DNA of 64,000 bases from Luteibacter yeojuensis. GTDB taxonomy: Bacteria > Pseudomonadota > Gammaproteobacteria > Xanthomonadales > Rhodanobacteraceae. Shown here one piece after another: positions 45,257 through 54,710 of the stretch (its first letter is position 1; every line of letters starts with the position of its first letter). The DNA lies in assembly GCF_000964085.1 (NCBI RefSeq), contig NZ_JZRB01000011.1, forward strand, positions 24,336 through 88,335, given 5' to 3'. The translations under genes and the position numbers were made by a program. The notes under the pieces were generated by a model, which was not told the origin of the DNA, did not search any database, and worked only from the letters and a program-made list of their open reading frames with translations.

Positions 45257-46236
45257 GCGCTCAACCCAAAGACATCCGCCTTGACGACCGCCACCCGGAT
45301 GTCGACGACACGCTTGATACCGTGCGCCGCGGCCTGGCCGCCAAACCGAAAAAGCTGCCCTCCCGGCTGTTCTACGACGAGCGGGGCTCCGCGCTCTTCG
45401 AAGCCATCTGCGAGCAACCCGAGTACTACCTCACCCGCACCGAGATCGCGATCATGCGCGACCACGCGGGCGATATCGCCGACACGCTGGGCCCCGACGT
45501 GCGGCTCGTGGAATATGGCAGCGGCAGCGGCATCAAGACCCGCATGCTGCTCGAGCACCTGCACACGCCGGTGGCGTACGTGCCCGTCGAGATCTCGCGC
45601 ACGGCGCTGATGGAAAGCGTGGCCGAGCTCGCCTCGCGCTTCCCCGACGTGCCCATGCAGCCGGTGTGCGCCGACTTCACCCAGCCGCTGCGCCTGCCTG
45701 TCGCGGCGCGTTCGCCACGCCGCACGGTCATCTACTTCCCCGGCTCCACCATCGGCAACTTCGAAACGAAGGAAGCCATCAAGATCCTCCGCCAGATGCG
45801 TGCCGAGATGAGCGATGGTGGCGGTGTCATCGTGGGCGTCGACCTGAAGAAGGATCCGGCCGAGATTGAAGCCGCGTACAACGATGCCGCGGGTGTCACG
45901 CGCGATTTCACCCTCAACATGCTGGTGCGCCTGAACCGCGAGGTGGGCACGGATTTCGAGGTCGATGCCTTCCGCCACCGCGCGCGCTACAACGCGCTCG
46001 CGGGCCGCATCGAGACCGCGCTGGTGAGCACGAAGCGGCAGGACGTGCACGTGGGCCAGGATACCTACGCGTTCCGCGAAGACGAAGCCATGCACGTGGA
46101 ATACAGCTGCAAGTACTCGCTCGAGGATTTCGCCCAGATGGCCGCCAAGGCCGGCCTCTCGGTGGCGAAGGTGTGGACGGACAAGGACGAGCGCTTCAGC
46201 GTGCAGTACCTGGTGCGCGCACCGCTGGTGGCCTAA
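45253..46236 (+). CDS. egtD: L-histidine N-alpha-methyltransferase EgtD
   Basis: A 327-residue SAM-dependent enzyme that trimethylates histidine to hercynine, the first step of ergothioneine synthesis. Motifs are LPSRLFYDERGSALFEAICEQPEYYLTRTE near the N terminus, the SAM loop LVEYGSGSGIKTRMLL (about 80-95), the PVDIS-like PVEISRTAL, and FPGSTIGNFE (about 165). It is translationally coupled to egtB, which acts on its product. Ergothioneine protects against oxidative stress. Confidence 0.95.
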   Translation: MSAQPKDIRLDDRHPDVDDTLDTVRRGLAAKPKKLPSRLFYDERGSALFEAICEQPEYYLTRTEIAIMRDHAGDIADTLGPDVRLVEYGSGSGIKTRMLLEHLHTPVAYVPVEISRTALMESVAELASRFPDVPMQPVCADFTQPLRLPVAARSPRRTVIYFPGSTIGNFETKEAIKILRQMRAEMSDGGGVIVGVDLKKDPAEIEAAYNDAAGVTRDFTLNMLVRLNREVGTDFEVDAFRHRARYNALAGRIETALVSTKRQDVHVGQDTYAFREDEAMHVEYSCKYSLEDFAQMAAKAGLSVAKVWTDKDERFSVQYLVRAPLVA

Positions 46237-46255
46237 AAAGCGGTATACGCCTTCG

Positions 46256-46351
46256 TGTAGGAGCGCACTTGTGCGCGACGCCTTTGGCGAAAGAGCAACA
46301 GGCCCTGCGGCTCTTTCGCGAAAAGATGTCGCGCACAAGTGCGCTCCTACA
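46256..46351. repeat. BIME-like element, TGTAGGAGCGC type
   Basis: TGTAGGAGCGCACTTGTGCG and its inverted copy bracket a GC-rich core containing CTTTGGCGAAAGAG and CTCTTTCGCGAAAAG arms. It is between the convergent egtD and mfd genes. The layout is the same as 52412-52506, so this is a second subtype, distinct from the short GTGGGAGCGCGC type. Confidence 0.88.
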
Positions 46352-46374
46352 TGGGGGCGTCGCGTAATAGGGGC

Positions 46375-49300
46375 TCAGGACGGCCGGCGGGCGCCTAGCG
46401 ACACCAGGGTTTCCTGCGCCGCGCGGATGCGCTCGGCGCTGCCGGGCAGCTCCATGATCACGCGCAGCTTGTCCTGGCCATCCATCTTGAAGATGCGCGG
46501 CTGCTGCTGGATAAGCCGGATAAGCGCCACCGGGTCGATGTCGGGCTTCTCGCGGAACGTGATGCGGCCGCCGGCCGGCCCGAAATCCACCTTGCGGATG
46601 CCCAGCGGCGTGGCCATCAGCTTCAGCTGCGCCACGGCGAACAGGCACTTGGCCTGGTCGGGCAGCAGGCCGAAGCGATCGATCATTTCCACCTGCAGCT
46701 CGCGCAGGCCCTCGTCGTCGCGCGCGCTGGCGATGCGCTTGTACAGGGTCAGGCGCGTGTGCACGTCGGGCAGGTAGTCGTCGGGGATCAGCGCCGGCAG
46801 GTGCAGCTCCACCTCGGTCTCGTGTTCCGAGGTGAGGTCGAAGTCGGGGATCTTGCCCGAGCGCAGCGCGCGTACGGCGCGGTCGAGCAGCTCGGTGTAC
46901 AGGCCGAAGCCGATCTCCTGGATCTGGCCGGATTGCTCCTCGCCCAGCATCTCGCCCGCGCCGCGGATTTCGAGATCGTGCGTGGCGAGGGTGAAGCCCG
47001 CGCCCAGTTCCTCCAGCGAGGCCAGGGCCTCCAGGCGCTTCTCGGCGTCGGCGGTCATGGCCTTGCGGTCGGGCACGATCAGGTAGGCGTAAGCGCGGTG
47101 GTGCGAGCGGCCCACGCGGCCGCGCAGCTGATGCAGCTGCGCCAGGCCGAAGCGGTCGGCGCGGTTGACGATGATAGTGTTCGCCGTCGGGATGTCGATG
47201 CCCGATTCGATGATGGTGGTGGAGACCAGCACGTTGAAACGCTGGCGGTGGAAATCCGCCATGACCTGCTCGAGCTCGCGCTCGGGCATCTGGCCGTGTG
47301 CCACGCGGATGCGTGCTTCCGGGATGAGCTCGCCCAGTTCGCGCGCGCTCTTCTCGATGGTGTCCACTTCGTTGTGCAGGAAGTACACCTGGCCGCCACG
47401 GGCCAGCTCGCGCTGGATGGCCTCGCGGATGAGCGCCGGTTGCCACGTCGAAATCAGCGTGCGGACGGCGGTGCGGTGCGCGGGCGGCGTGGCGATGATG
47501 GAAAGATCGCGCAGGCCGCTCATCGCCATGTTCAGCGTGCGCGGAATGGGGGTGGCCGTGAGGGTGAGCAGGTCGACCTCGGCGCGCAGCTTCTTAAGCT
47601 GCTCTTTCTGGCGCACGCCAAAGCGCTGCTCCTCGTCGACGATGACGAGGCCGAGGTTCTTGAAGCGGATATCGGGCTGCAGCAGCTTGTGCGTGCCGAC
47701 CATCACGTCCACCTGGCCATCGGCCAGCCGCTCGAGGGCGTTATCCACTTCCTTCTTCGACTTGAAGCGCGACAGCACCTCCACGCGCACCGGCCAGTCG
47801 GCGAAGCGGTCGGCGAAGTTGCGGTAGTGCTGCTGGGCGAGCAGGGTGGTGGGCACGAGCACGGCTACCTGCTTGCCGGCCGTGGCGGCGGCGAACGCGG
47901 CACGCAGCGCCACCTCGGTCTTGCCGAAGCCGACATCGCCGCACACCACGCGGTCCATGGCACGCGGCGCGGCCAGGTCGACGATGACGGCGTCGATGGC
48001 GCGCTGCTGGTCCAGGGTTTCCTCGAAGGGGAACGTGGCCGCGAATTCCTCGACCATCTGCCGGTCCACCGGCAACGCCTCGCCCTGGCGGGCCTCGCGC
48101 TGCGCGTAGATGGCCAGCAGTTCGGCGGCCACGTCGCGCACCTTCTCGGCGGCCTTCTTTCGTGCGCGTTCCCACGCATCGCCGCCCAGCGAGTGCAGCG
48201 GTGCCAGCTCGGGCGCGGTGCCGGTATAGCGGCTGACCAGGCCGAGCTGGGCCACGGGCACGTAGAGCTTGTCGCCCTTGGCGTACTCGATGGTGAGGAA
48301 CTCGCCCGGCATGTCACCCACATCGAGGGTGAGCAGGCCCTGGTAGCGGCCCACGCCATGGTCGATATGGACGATGGGCGAGCCGATCTGCAGCTCGGTC
48401 AGGTCCTTGATGATGCTTTCGGGGTCGCGTGCCGCGCCAGCGCGCTTGCGCCGGTCGGTGCGGACGCGCTCGCCGAACAGCTCGCGCTCGGTGAGCACCG
48501 TGAGCGCCGGCTTGGTCAGCGCAAACCCCTGGTCGAGCGAGGCGACGGTGATGGCGAGCTTTTCATCGCCGGCGAGGAAGGCCTTCCAGCCGTCGACGTT
48601 CGCCGGCTTCATGCTGGCGCCGCCAAGCTGTTCGATCAGGGCTTCGCGGCGGCCGGCCGAATCGGCGGCGATGAGCGTACGGCCGGGGTAATGCGCCAGG
48701 AAATGGCGCAGGGCCGTGCCGGGCTCTTCGCCCTTGCGGTTGAGCGGCAGCTCGGGCGCGGGCTGCGTGCCGAGATCGACGGCATGCTCGTGGCCCTTCT
48801 CGACGACATCGATGCGGACCTGCCGGTTGAGCTGCTCGCGCAGCTGCTCGGGCGGCAGGTAGATCTCGGCGGGCGGCAGCACCGGGCGCTCGATATCGTG
48901 CGCGCGCTGGTCGTAGCGGTCACCCACCTGCTGCCAGAACGCGGCGGCGGATTCGAGCACGCCTTCACCCAGCACGAACAGCGCGTTATCGGCGATGTAC
49001 TCGAACAGCGTCTCGGTCTTGGGGAAAAACAGCGGCAGGTAGTACTCGATGCCGCCGGGCGTGACGCCTTCCTTCATGTCCTGGTACAGCGGGCAACGGC
49101 GCACGTCGATGGGGAAGCGATCGCGCAGGGCGTTGCGGAACGCCTTGGCCGCCTCGTCGGTGACGGGGAATTCGCGGGCGGGCAGCAGGTCGACGCCTTC
49201 CACCTGCTGCTGCGAGCGCTGGGTCTCGGTGTCGAACGTGCGGATCGACTCGATCTCGTCGTCGAACAGCTCGATGCGGTAGGGCTCGCGCGCGCCCATG

Positions 49301-49824
49301 GCGTAGATGTCGATGAGCGCGCCGCGCACGGCGAAGTCGCCGGGCTCGGTCACCTGCGGCACGTTGCGGTAGCCAGCGGCTTCCAGGCGGCGCTGCTCCG
49401 CGCTGATGTCGAGCTTCTGCCCCTTGCGCAGCACCAGGCCCGCGCCGGTGATGTGCGTGCGCGGGGCGATGCGCTGCATCAGCGTGGCCACGGGCACCAC
49501 CAGCACGCCGCGTTTCACCGCGGGCAGGCGGTACAGCGTGGCGATGCGCTGCGAGACCACCTCGGGGTGCGGGCTGAACACGTCGTAGGGCAGGGTTTCC
49601 CAATCGGGGAAGTGCAGCACCGGCAGCTCGCCGGCGAAGACGCCCAGTTCGCTTTCGAGGTTGTCGGCGCTGCGGGTATCGCGCACCACCACCACGAGCA
49701 GGCCATCGTGCGCCCGGGCCGCCTCGGCCACCTCGAGGGCCCAGGACGAGCCGTGGGGCACGGCCCAGTAGCGGCGGGTCTTGGCGTTGACGGGAAGCGG
49801 CGGGCTCGGGAGCGTGGCGGGCAT
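46375..49824 (-). CDS. mfd: transcription-repair coupling factor Mfd
   Basis: A 1149-residue ATP-dependent translocase that removes stalled RNA polymerase and recruits UvrA. The N-terminal UvrB-like domains (to about residue 330) include FPDWETLPYDVFSPHPEVVSQR. The CarD-like RNA polymerase-interacting domain is about 475-550. The helicase core has Walker A in GDVGFGKTEVALRAAF (about 635), the DEEQRFG box, TATPIPRTLNMA and the RGRVGRS motif (about 900). The C-terminal domain inhibits UvrA binding. The length is almost that of E. coli Mfd (1148). Confidence 0.97.
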   Translation of the reverse strand: MPATLPSPPLPVNAKTRRYWAVPHGSSWALEVAEAARAHDGLLVVVVRDTRSADNLESELGVFAGELPVLHFPDWETLPYDVFSPHPEVVSQRIATLYRLPAVKRGVLVVPVATLMQRIAPRTHITGAGLVLRKGQKLDISAEQRRLEAAGYRNVPQVTEPGDFAVRGALIDIYAMGAREPYRIELFDDEIESIRTFDTETQRSQQQVEGVDLLPAREFPVTDEAAKAFRNALRDRFPIDVRRCPLYQDMKEGVTPGGIEYYLPLFFPKTETLFEYIADNALFVLGEGVLESAAAFWQQVGDRYDQRAHDIERPVLPPAEIYLPPEQLREQLNRQVRIDVVEKGHEHAVDLGTQPAPELPLNRKGEEPGTALRHFLAHYPGRTLIAADSAGRREALIEQLGGASMKPANVDGWKAFLAGDEKLAITVASLDQGFALTKPALTVLTERELFGERVRTDRRKRAGAARDPESIIKDLTELQIGSPIVHIDHGVGRYQGLLTLDVGDMPGEFLTIEYAKGDKLYVPVAQLGLVSRYTGTAPELAPLHSLGGDAWERARKKAAEKVRDVAAELLAIYAQREARQGEALPVDRQMVEEFAATFPFEETLDQQRAIDAVIVDLAAPRAMDRVVCGDVGFGKTEVALRAAFAAATAGKQVAVLVPTTLLAQQHYRNFADRFADWPVRVEVLSRFKSKKEVDNALERLADGQVDVMVGTHKLLQPDIRFKNLGLVIVDEEQRFGVRQKEQLKKLRAEVDLLTLTATPIPRTLNMAMSGLRDLSIIATPPAHRTAVRTLISTWQPALIREAIQRELARGGQVYFLHNEVDTIEKSARELGELIPEARIRVAHGQMPERELEQVMADFHRQRFNVLVSTTIIESGIDIPTANTIIVNRADRFGLAQLHQLRGRVGRSHHRAYAYLIVPDRKAMTADAEKRLEALASLEELGAGFTLATHDLEIRGAGEMLGEEQSGQIQEIGFGLYTELLDRAVRALRSGKIPDFDLTSEHETEVELHLPALIPDDYLPDVHTRLTLYKRIASARDDEGLRELQVEMIDRFGLLPDQAKCLFAVAQLKLMATPLGIRKVDFGPAGGRITFREKPDIDPVALIRLIQQQPRIFKMDGQDKLRVIMELPGSAERIRAAQETLVSLGARRPS

Positions 49825-49895
49825 GGGCTAGGCGGGGGTCTTCGGCGTGGCTAGCCCGCTATTGTACAGCCCGGCCGTTAGCGCTCCGTAGGCTT

Positions 49896-49918
49896 ATCGC
49901 GCGCAAGCGCGCTCCCGC
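49896..49918. repeat. single REP-like unit
   Basis: ATCGCGCGCAAGCGCGCTCCC in inverted orientation, followed by GCCAGAGCGGG. It lies upstream of mfd, between it and the CDF transporter gene. Confidence 0.75.
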
Positions 49919-49996
49919 CAGAGCGGGGGTGGGAGGTGGGAAGTGGGGGCGGCACACCGGGAGTGCGCCCCCACTTCCCATCCCCCATCCCCGCTC

Positions 49997-50905
49997 TTAA
50001 TCCGCGTAATCCGGCTCAAAGAAGCTCCAGCGCACATCCTTGAAATGCGCCTTGAAATCGGCCTCGACGATGTTGATGGCCTCGACCATCGCCCGCGCGG
50101 TGGGCGTGGGGGCCATCCTGGCCTTGGTGGCCACCATGACATCGGTGCCCATCTGCAGGGTAAGCACGTTGTAGACCTGGTCGATCTCGGGGCGGGCTTC
50201 GAGGAAGGCCACCATCTCGGCCTTGCGGCGCGGTTCCACGCCCTGGCCGATCAGCAGCGCCTTCACCTCGCGCGCCACGGCCACCGCCACGACGATGAGC
50301 AGCACGCCGATGCCGATGGTGCCGATGGCGTCGTAGATGAGGTTGCCCGTGAGCATGGTGAGCAGGATGGCGAGGAGGGCGAGGCACAGGCCGATCAGCG
50401 CGGCCAGGTCCTCACCGAAGATGACCAGCAGCTCGCTGGCGCGCGTCTCGCGGAACCACTGCCACAGCGGCTGCTCGCCACGGGCCTTGTTCACTTCCTG
50501 CATGCAGCCATGCATCGACACGCCCTCGGTGACGATGGAGAACACCAGCACGCCCACGGCCAGCCACGGCCAGCTCAGCGGCTCGGCGTGCGTGAGCTTG
50601 TGCACGCCCTCGTACACCGAGAACATGCCGCCCACGCTGAAGAGCAGGATGGCGACGAGGAACGACCAGAAATACAGCGCGCGCCCCCAGCCCAGTGGGT
50701 AATCCGGCGAGGGTGGCCTCTGTGCCTGGCGCATGCCAAGCAGTAGCAGGCCCTGGTTGCCGCAATCGGCCAGTGAATGGACCGCCTCGGCCATCATGGC
50801 CCCGGAGCCGGTGAAGATGGCCGCGACGAGCTTGGCGACGAAGATGGCGAAATTGGCGCCAAGCGCGAGGAAGATCGCGCGCTTGGAATCGGCGTGGCCT
50901 GACAT
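49997..50905 (-). CDS. cation diffusion facilitator transporter
   Basis: A 302-residue divalent-metal/proton antiporter. Six membrane helices occupy about residues 10-210. The metal site helix reads EAVHSLADCGNQGLLLLG (His and Asp ligands about 42-46), and a second acidic site is in VIFGEDLAALIGL. The cytoplasmic ferredoxin-like domain (about 215-300) has ARPEIDQVYNVLTLQMG. Likely substrates are zinc, cobalt, iron or manganese; sequence alone does not decide. Confidence 0.92.
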   Translation of the reverse strand: MSGHADSKRAIFLALGANFAIFVAKLVAAIFTGSGAMMAEAVHSLADCGNQGLLLLGMRQAQRPPSPDYPLGWGRALYFWSFLVAILLFSVGGMFSVYEGVHKLTHAEPLSWPWLAVGVLVFSIVTEGVSMHGCMQEVNKARGEQPLWQWFRETRASELLVIFGEDLAALIGLCLALLAILLTMLTGNLIYDAIGTIGIGVLLIVVAVAVAREVKALLIGQGVEPRRKAEMVAFLEARPEIDQVYNVLTLQMGTDVMVATKARMAPTPTARAMVEAINIVEADFKAHFKDVRWSFFEPDYAD

Positions 50906-50938
50906 CGTGGTTCCTGCTCCCTGTGAAGTCGCAGGATC

Positions 50939-51445
50939 TTACCGGATGACGCCGACACCCACACCGAAGTTGATGTTGGGGTGGCCGCCCTGCATCTCCT
51001 TGGCTGTCCAAACGTGCGACTGGCCCACGGATACCAGCGGGAAGGTGTAGCTGGCCTGCCCGACATTGCCCGTGCGCGTGCCGTTGAGGCGGCCCGAGAC
51101 GGTGATGAGGCCGCCGGCGGGGAAGTCGAGGCTTTCGACATACCCCGGCATGGCGGCGATGAAGCGGCCGCTGCCGGTGTCATCGGCCTTGGGCCGCTGC
51201 GAACTATCCAGCGGATAGGCCAGCACCTCGACCTCGCTGTGGTCGGCGTAGTTCTTCACCTGCACGATGCGGCCGCCCCAGATCACGTCCGAGGTGCCGT
51301 AGCGCTCGGGTTGGCGGGCCACCTGGGCGGGTGGCACCGCGACGGTGCTGGGCGTGGCCTTGTAGATGGGCGCCGGCGCGCAGGCGGCGAGCGCAAGGGT
51401 GAGGACGGCGGCAGGGGCGGCTAGACGGACGATGGACGGGCGCAT
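50939..51445 (-). CDS. slp: Slp-family outer-membrane lipoprotein
   Basis: A 168-residue lipoprotein. The signal peptide ends in the lipobox LALAAC (Cys about residue 21). The mature part matches the starvation-inducible Slp family: PAPIYKATPSTVAVPPAQVARQPERYGTSDVIWGGRIVQVKN and later DFPAGGLITVSGRLNGTRTGNVG...YTFPLV. The E. coli relative is induced on carbon starvation and in acid resistance. I use ATG 51445; an upstream ATG at 51472 gives a longer, less standard leader. Confidence 0.9.
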   Translation of the reverse strand: MRPSIVRLAAPAAVLTLALAACAPAPIYKATPSTVAVPPAQVARQPERYGTSDVIWGGRIVQVKNYADHSEVEVLAYPLDSSQRPKADDTGSGRFIAAMPGYVESLDFPAGGLITVSGRLNGTRTGNVGQASYTFPLVSVGQSHVWTAKEMQGGHPNINFGVGVGVIR

Positions 51446-51473
51446 GAGTCGACTCCTGGCGTGTGGCCTCACA

Positions 51474-52379
51474 TTACCTCCTTGGTACCGAACGCGATGG
51501 ATGCGCCACGTGTACGGGAGCCGGATCCTTGCCTTCCTCCACCAGCCAAGTCAGCCTGTATTCGGCTTCGGCCGGCTGGCCGAGGAGTTTTGGCAGCGCC
51601 CTCAGGCTGTCGCGGAGCGCGTCATCGAGCTTCCACGGGGCGTTCACGATGACCATCCCCGTGCCGTTGAGGCGCGACGGGCTATCGTCCTTGTGCAGCA
51701 GCAACTCGGCCGCCAGCACCCGTTTCGCGCCGCTCTTCGTGGCCAGCCAGCGATGGAATGGCTGCACATGGCTGCGCAGCTTGATGGGATACCACACGGC
51801 GAAGATACCCGTGGGCCAGCGTTCCATGGCGGCCTTCAGCGCTTTTTCGATGATGCGGAACTCGGCCTCCTGCTGCTCGAAGGGCGGGTCGATGAGCACC
51901 AGGCCGCGCTTCTCCTTCGGCGGTACCAGCGCCTTCATGGCCTCGTAGCCGTCGCGGTGGTGCACGTGGACGCGGCTGTCGTGGTGGAACAGCTGGCGAA
52001 GGTTGGCGGCTTCCTCGGGGTGCAGCTCGCACAGCTGGGCCGAGTCGCCGTCGCGCATGAGGTGCGCGGCGATCCAGGGCGAGCCGGGGTAGAAGCGGAA
52101 GCTGTCGTCGCCCTCGTTGCAGGCCTTGACCGTCTCCAGCCACTTCCACAGCAACGGGGGCAGGCCGGTGGCGGCCTTGAGGGCCGTGACACCCTCGTCG
52201 GCCTCGCCCGTCTTGCGGGCTTCGTTGCCGCGCAGGTCGTAACGGCCGCTGCCGGCGTGCGTATCGATGTAGCAGAACGGCGTGGCCTTCTGCTTCAGCG
52301 CGTCGATGAGGGCCACGAGCACCATGTGCTTCATGACATCGGCGAAATTGCCGGCGTGGTAGGCATGGCGATAATTCAT
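51474..52379 (-). CDS. rlmJ: 23S rRNA (adenine2030-N6)-methyltransferase RlmJ
   Basis: A 301-residue enzyme that methylates A2030 of 23S rRNA. It opens with the invariant MNYRHAYHAGNFADVMKH, has the SAM-contact segment YIDTHAGSGRYDL (about 38-50) and the catalytic LIDPPFEQQEAEF (about 170). WYPIKLRSHVQPF is also conserved. The open frame from 52655 passes through a repeat element and is not coding before 52379. The C-terminal 15-20 residues extend slightly beyond the usual end. Confidence 0.96.
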   Translation of the reverse strand: MNYRHAYHAGNFADVMKHMVLVALIDALKQKATPFCYIDTHAGSGRYDLRGNEARKTGEADEGVTALKAATGLPPLLWKWLETVKACNEGDDSFRFYPGSPWIAAHLMRDGDSAQLCELHPEEAANLRQLFHHDSRVHVHHRDGYEAMKALVPPKEKRGLVLIDPPFEQQEAEFRIIEKALKAAMERWPTGIFAVWYPIKLRSHVQPFHRWLATKSGAKRVLAAELLLHKDDSPSRLNGTGMVIVNAPWKLDDALRDSLRALPKLLGQPAEAEYRLTWLVEEGKDPAPVHVAHPSRSVPRR

Positions 52380-52411
52380 GCGCGAAGTATACCCGCCACG
52401 CATCCGGCTCA

Positions 52412-52506
52412 TGTAGGAGCGCGCTTGCGCGCGACGCCTTTCGCGAAGGAGCCACAGGGCCTGTTGCGTCCGGCGAAAACATGTCGCGCGCAGGCGCGCT
52501 CCTACA
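52412..52506. repeat. BIME-like element, TGTAGGAGCGC type
   Basis: TGTAGGAGCGCGCTTGCGCG and its inverted copy bracket a core with TTTCGCGAAGG and a CGGCGAAAAC arm. Same architecture as 46256-46351. It lies just upstream of rlmJ and downstream of the reductase gene on the same strand. Confidence 0.88.
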
Positions 52507-52527
52507 AGGGCTGCCCCGCCCAGCGGA

Positions 52528-53160
52528 TCAGTACGCCAACGTGATGCGCTTGCGCGGCGCGTCGCCCTTTTCGATGCGGTCGAGCAGGCCGATGGCGTAA
52601 TCCGCCTGCGAGATGCGGCTGTTGCCCTCGGCGTCGACCAGCAGCTGGTCGCCACCGACGCGGAACACCCCCGTGCGCTCGCCCGGTTCGATCAGGGCGG
52701 CAGGGCTGACGAAGGTCCAGTCGATGTCGGCCGTGCTGGCGCGGAACACCTCCAGCGCCCGCACCATGCCCATGGCCGAGGGCTTCCACGCGGCCGGGAA
52801 ATGCGCATCGTCGATGACGCGCTTGCCCGGGGCCACTTCGAGGGAACCCGCGCCACCCACCCACGCGAAGCGGCGGACACCGGCCTTCGCCAGCGTCTCG
52901 AGCAGCACCTCGGCCTGCTTCGGCACGTTATCGGGGTTGGGGTCGTTGACACTGGCGATGGCCGCTTCGGCCCCCGCCAGCGCACCCTCGTAACTGCTCG
53001 GCGCAAGGATGTCGCCCTGGGTGACCTTGAGGTTGGCGTGCTTCGTGGTGACCTTCGCGGGGTCGCGAACGATGGCGGTGACATGGTGGCCTCGGTCGAG
53101 CGCCTCCTGGAGGATGACCTTGCCGATGTTGCCAATGGCGCCGAACAGCACGATGTTCAT
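52528..53160 (-). CDS. NAD(P)-binding reductase-like protein (NmrA/SDR-a type)
   Basis: A 210-residue Rossmann-fold protein. The dinucleotide motif [16 protein letters not shown] at the N terminus is the atypical SDR pattern, and [13 protein letters not shown] (about 98-110) is common in this family. No Tyr-x-x-x-Lys catalytic pair is visible, as in many NmrA-like proteins that sense NAD(P) or reduce quinones. It is divergent from a LysR gene with a palindrome between them, so it is probably a target of that regulator. Confidence 0.88.
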   Translation of the reverse strand: MNIVLFGAIGNIGKVILQEALDRGHHVTAIVRDPAKVTTKHANLKVTQGDILAPSSYEGALAGAEAAIASVNDPNPDNVPKQAEVLLETLAKAGVRRFAWVGGAGSLEVAPGKRVIDDAHFPAAWKPSAMGMVRALEVFRASTADIDWTFVSPAALIEPGERTGVFRVGGDQLLVDAEGNSRISQADYAIGLLDRIEKGDAPRKRITLAY

Positions 53161-53243
53161 GGGGTGGGCCTTATCGAAGTCGATGGATGGCCGTTAGCAT
53201 GCGCCTTCCATCGTTGCGTAAACATGCCCTGCCAGGTAATTCA

Positions 53244-53264
53244 TCGTAAAGTCTGGCTTTACGA
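53244..53264. promoter_or_regulatory. perfect palindrome between divergent reductase and LysR genes
   Basis: TCGTAAAG, five bases (TCTGG), CTTTACGA. It is centred 26 bases before the LysR start codon and about 94 before the reductase start, and fits the T-N11-A style of LysR binding site in size. Likely operator for both promoters. Confidence 0.7.
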
Positions 53265-53279
53265 TCAAGGCGCCCACCC

Positions 53280-54212
53280 ATGGCCAGCGACATCAACCTC
53301 AACCGCCTCGCGGTCTTCGTCACGCTGGTGCGGGCGGGTTCGTTCACCGCCGCGGCCGAGCAACTGGGCACCACCAAGGCCATGGTGAGCCAGCACCTGG
53401 CGAAGCTCGAAGAGGAACTGGGCATGACCCTGGTGCTGCGAAGCACCCGGCGCATGTCGCTCACCGACGCCGGCCAGTTCTTCTACGAGGATTGCGCGCG
53501 CGTGGTGGCCGATGCCGAGGCCGCCATCACCCGGCTGGGCGAATGCCGCGACACACCGATGGGTAGCCTGCGCATCGCGGCGGCCGGCGACCACGGCCCG
53601 TTCATCGTCGCGCCAGCCCTGGCCGAGTACATCCGGCTTTATCCGCAGGTAAAACCCGAGCTGGTGGTGGGCGACGCCATCGTCGACCTCATCGCCGACC
53701 GTTTCGATGTCGCCATCCGCATCGGCTGGCTGCGCGACTCGTCGCTGCGCTCGACCAGGCTCGCCGACGTGCGGCAGTGCCTGGTGGCCACGCCGGGGTA
53801 CCTCGCCACGCACGGCACGCCGGGTACACCCGGCGAACTCGCCACGCACCGTTGGGTGGCGCTGACCGTGTTGCCGTCGCCGACGCGCTGGACGTTCACC
53901 GACGTGGCCGGCATGAAGACGGCCGTGCAAGTCGAGGCGGCGGCCCAGGCCAACAGCGTGCTCGCGGTGCATGCGCTGGCGATGGCCGGCGTGGGCATCA
54001 CCGTGCTGCCCGACTACATGGCCCGCGACGACCTGGCGGCGGGGCGGCTGGTGCCCTTGCTGCGCGACCACGCGCTGCCCATGGGCGGCGTCTATGCCGT
54101 ATACGCCGGGCAGCCCACGGTGAAGGTGCGCGCCTTCATCGACCTGCTGAAGACGCGCATGGCCGCGCCGGCGTCACATCACCTGGTTGCCGAGCCGCAG
54201 GTTGATGCCTAG
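53280..54212 (+). CDS. LysR-family transcriptional regulator
   Basis: A 310-residue regulator. The HTH (residues 5-65) reads INLNRLAVFVTLVRAGSFTAAAEQLGTTKAMVSQHLAKLEEELG. The C-terminal substrate-binding domain contains LVVGDAIVDLIADRFDVAIRIGWLRDSSLRSTRLADV, typical of the CrgA/DsdC-like branch that often controls reductases. Its 3' end overlaps the convergent gene at 54174-54710 by 39 bases, so the last codons of each are antisense to the other. Confidence 0.92.
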   Translation: MASDINLNRLAVFVTLVRAGSFTAAAEQLGTTKAMVSQHLAKLEEELGMTLVLRSTRRMSLTDAGQFFYEDCARVVADAEAAITRLGECRDTPMGSLRIAAAGDHGPFIVAPALAEYIRLYPQVKPELVVGDAIVDLIADRFDVAIRIGWLRDSSLRSTRLADVRQCLVATPGYLATHGTPGTPGELATHRWVALTVLPSPTRWTFTDVAGMKTAVQVEAAAQANSVLAVHALAMAGVGITVLPDYMARDDLAAGRLVPLLRDHALPMGGVYAVYAGQPTVKVRAFIDLLKTRMAAPASHHLVAEPQVDA

Positions 54213-54710
54213 GGCGGTGGCCACCACGCGCATCTGCTCGTCATCGCGGCTTGACGTGATCCAGCCGGCGTAGACATCGTCCTCGTCGGCTTCGCGCGAC
54301 CACAGCGTATAGCCGCGTTCGTTCAACGAATCGAAGGCGCGCGAGAATATCTCCGGCCCGTCCACCTCTTCGTGGAACTCGTCATCGCCAGGGTCGCCGC
54401 CCCAGTCGATCTCGACATCGCTCCAGCGCGAGACCAGCTCGTTGATGGCATCCACGAGCGCACGCGTGTCGTCGGCATCCACCTCGAAGCCCGAGCGCCA
54501 GTCGGTTACTTGCGCCACGAGGCGCACGGGGTCGTCCTCGCCTTCGTCTTCCACGGCGTCGCGGTACTGGGCGAACTGCTGCATCGCGCCGTCTTCATCG
54601 CCCGGGTTGATGAGCAGCAGCAGGTGCCAGACATGCGACTCGACGGTGTCGTCGCCGTCCTCGTCGTCGTGGTCGCGTTCGGTGTCGTAGTCGTCGTCGT
54701 AGTGACTCAT
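54174..54710 (-). CDS. acidic protein, possibly DUF6630
   Basis: A 178-residue strongly acidic protein. The first 25 residues are almost all Asp/Glu (MSHYDDDYDTERDHDDEDGDD). The body (HVWHLLLLINPGDEDGAMQQFAQYRDAVEDEGEDDPVRLVAQVTDW) resembles DUF6630-type proteins. No export signal. ATG 54710 is chosen over the open extension to 54749. It overlaps the LysR gene at the 3' end. Function unknown. Confidence 0.75.
   Translation of the reverse strand: MSHYDDDYDTERDHDDEDGDDTVESHVWHLLLLINPGDEDGAMQQFAQYRDAVEDEGEDDPVRLVAQVTDWRSGFEVDADDTRALVDAINELVSRWSDVEIDWGGDPGDDEFHEEVDGPEIFSRAFDSLNERGYTLWSREADEDDVYAGWITSSRDDEQMRVVATALGINLRLGNQVM

Noticed and set aside
46759..49854. A 1031-codon open frame opposite mfd
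   Set aside because: Antisense shadow of mfd, with no recognisable motif, ribosome binding site or start.
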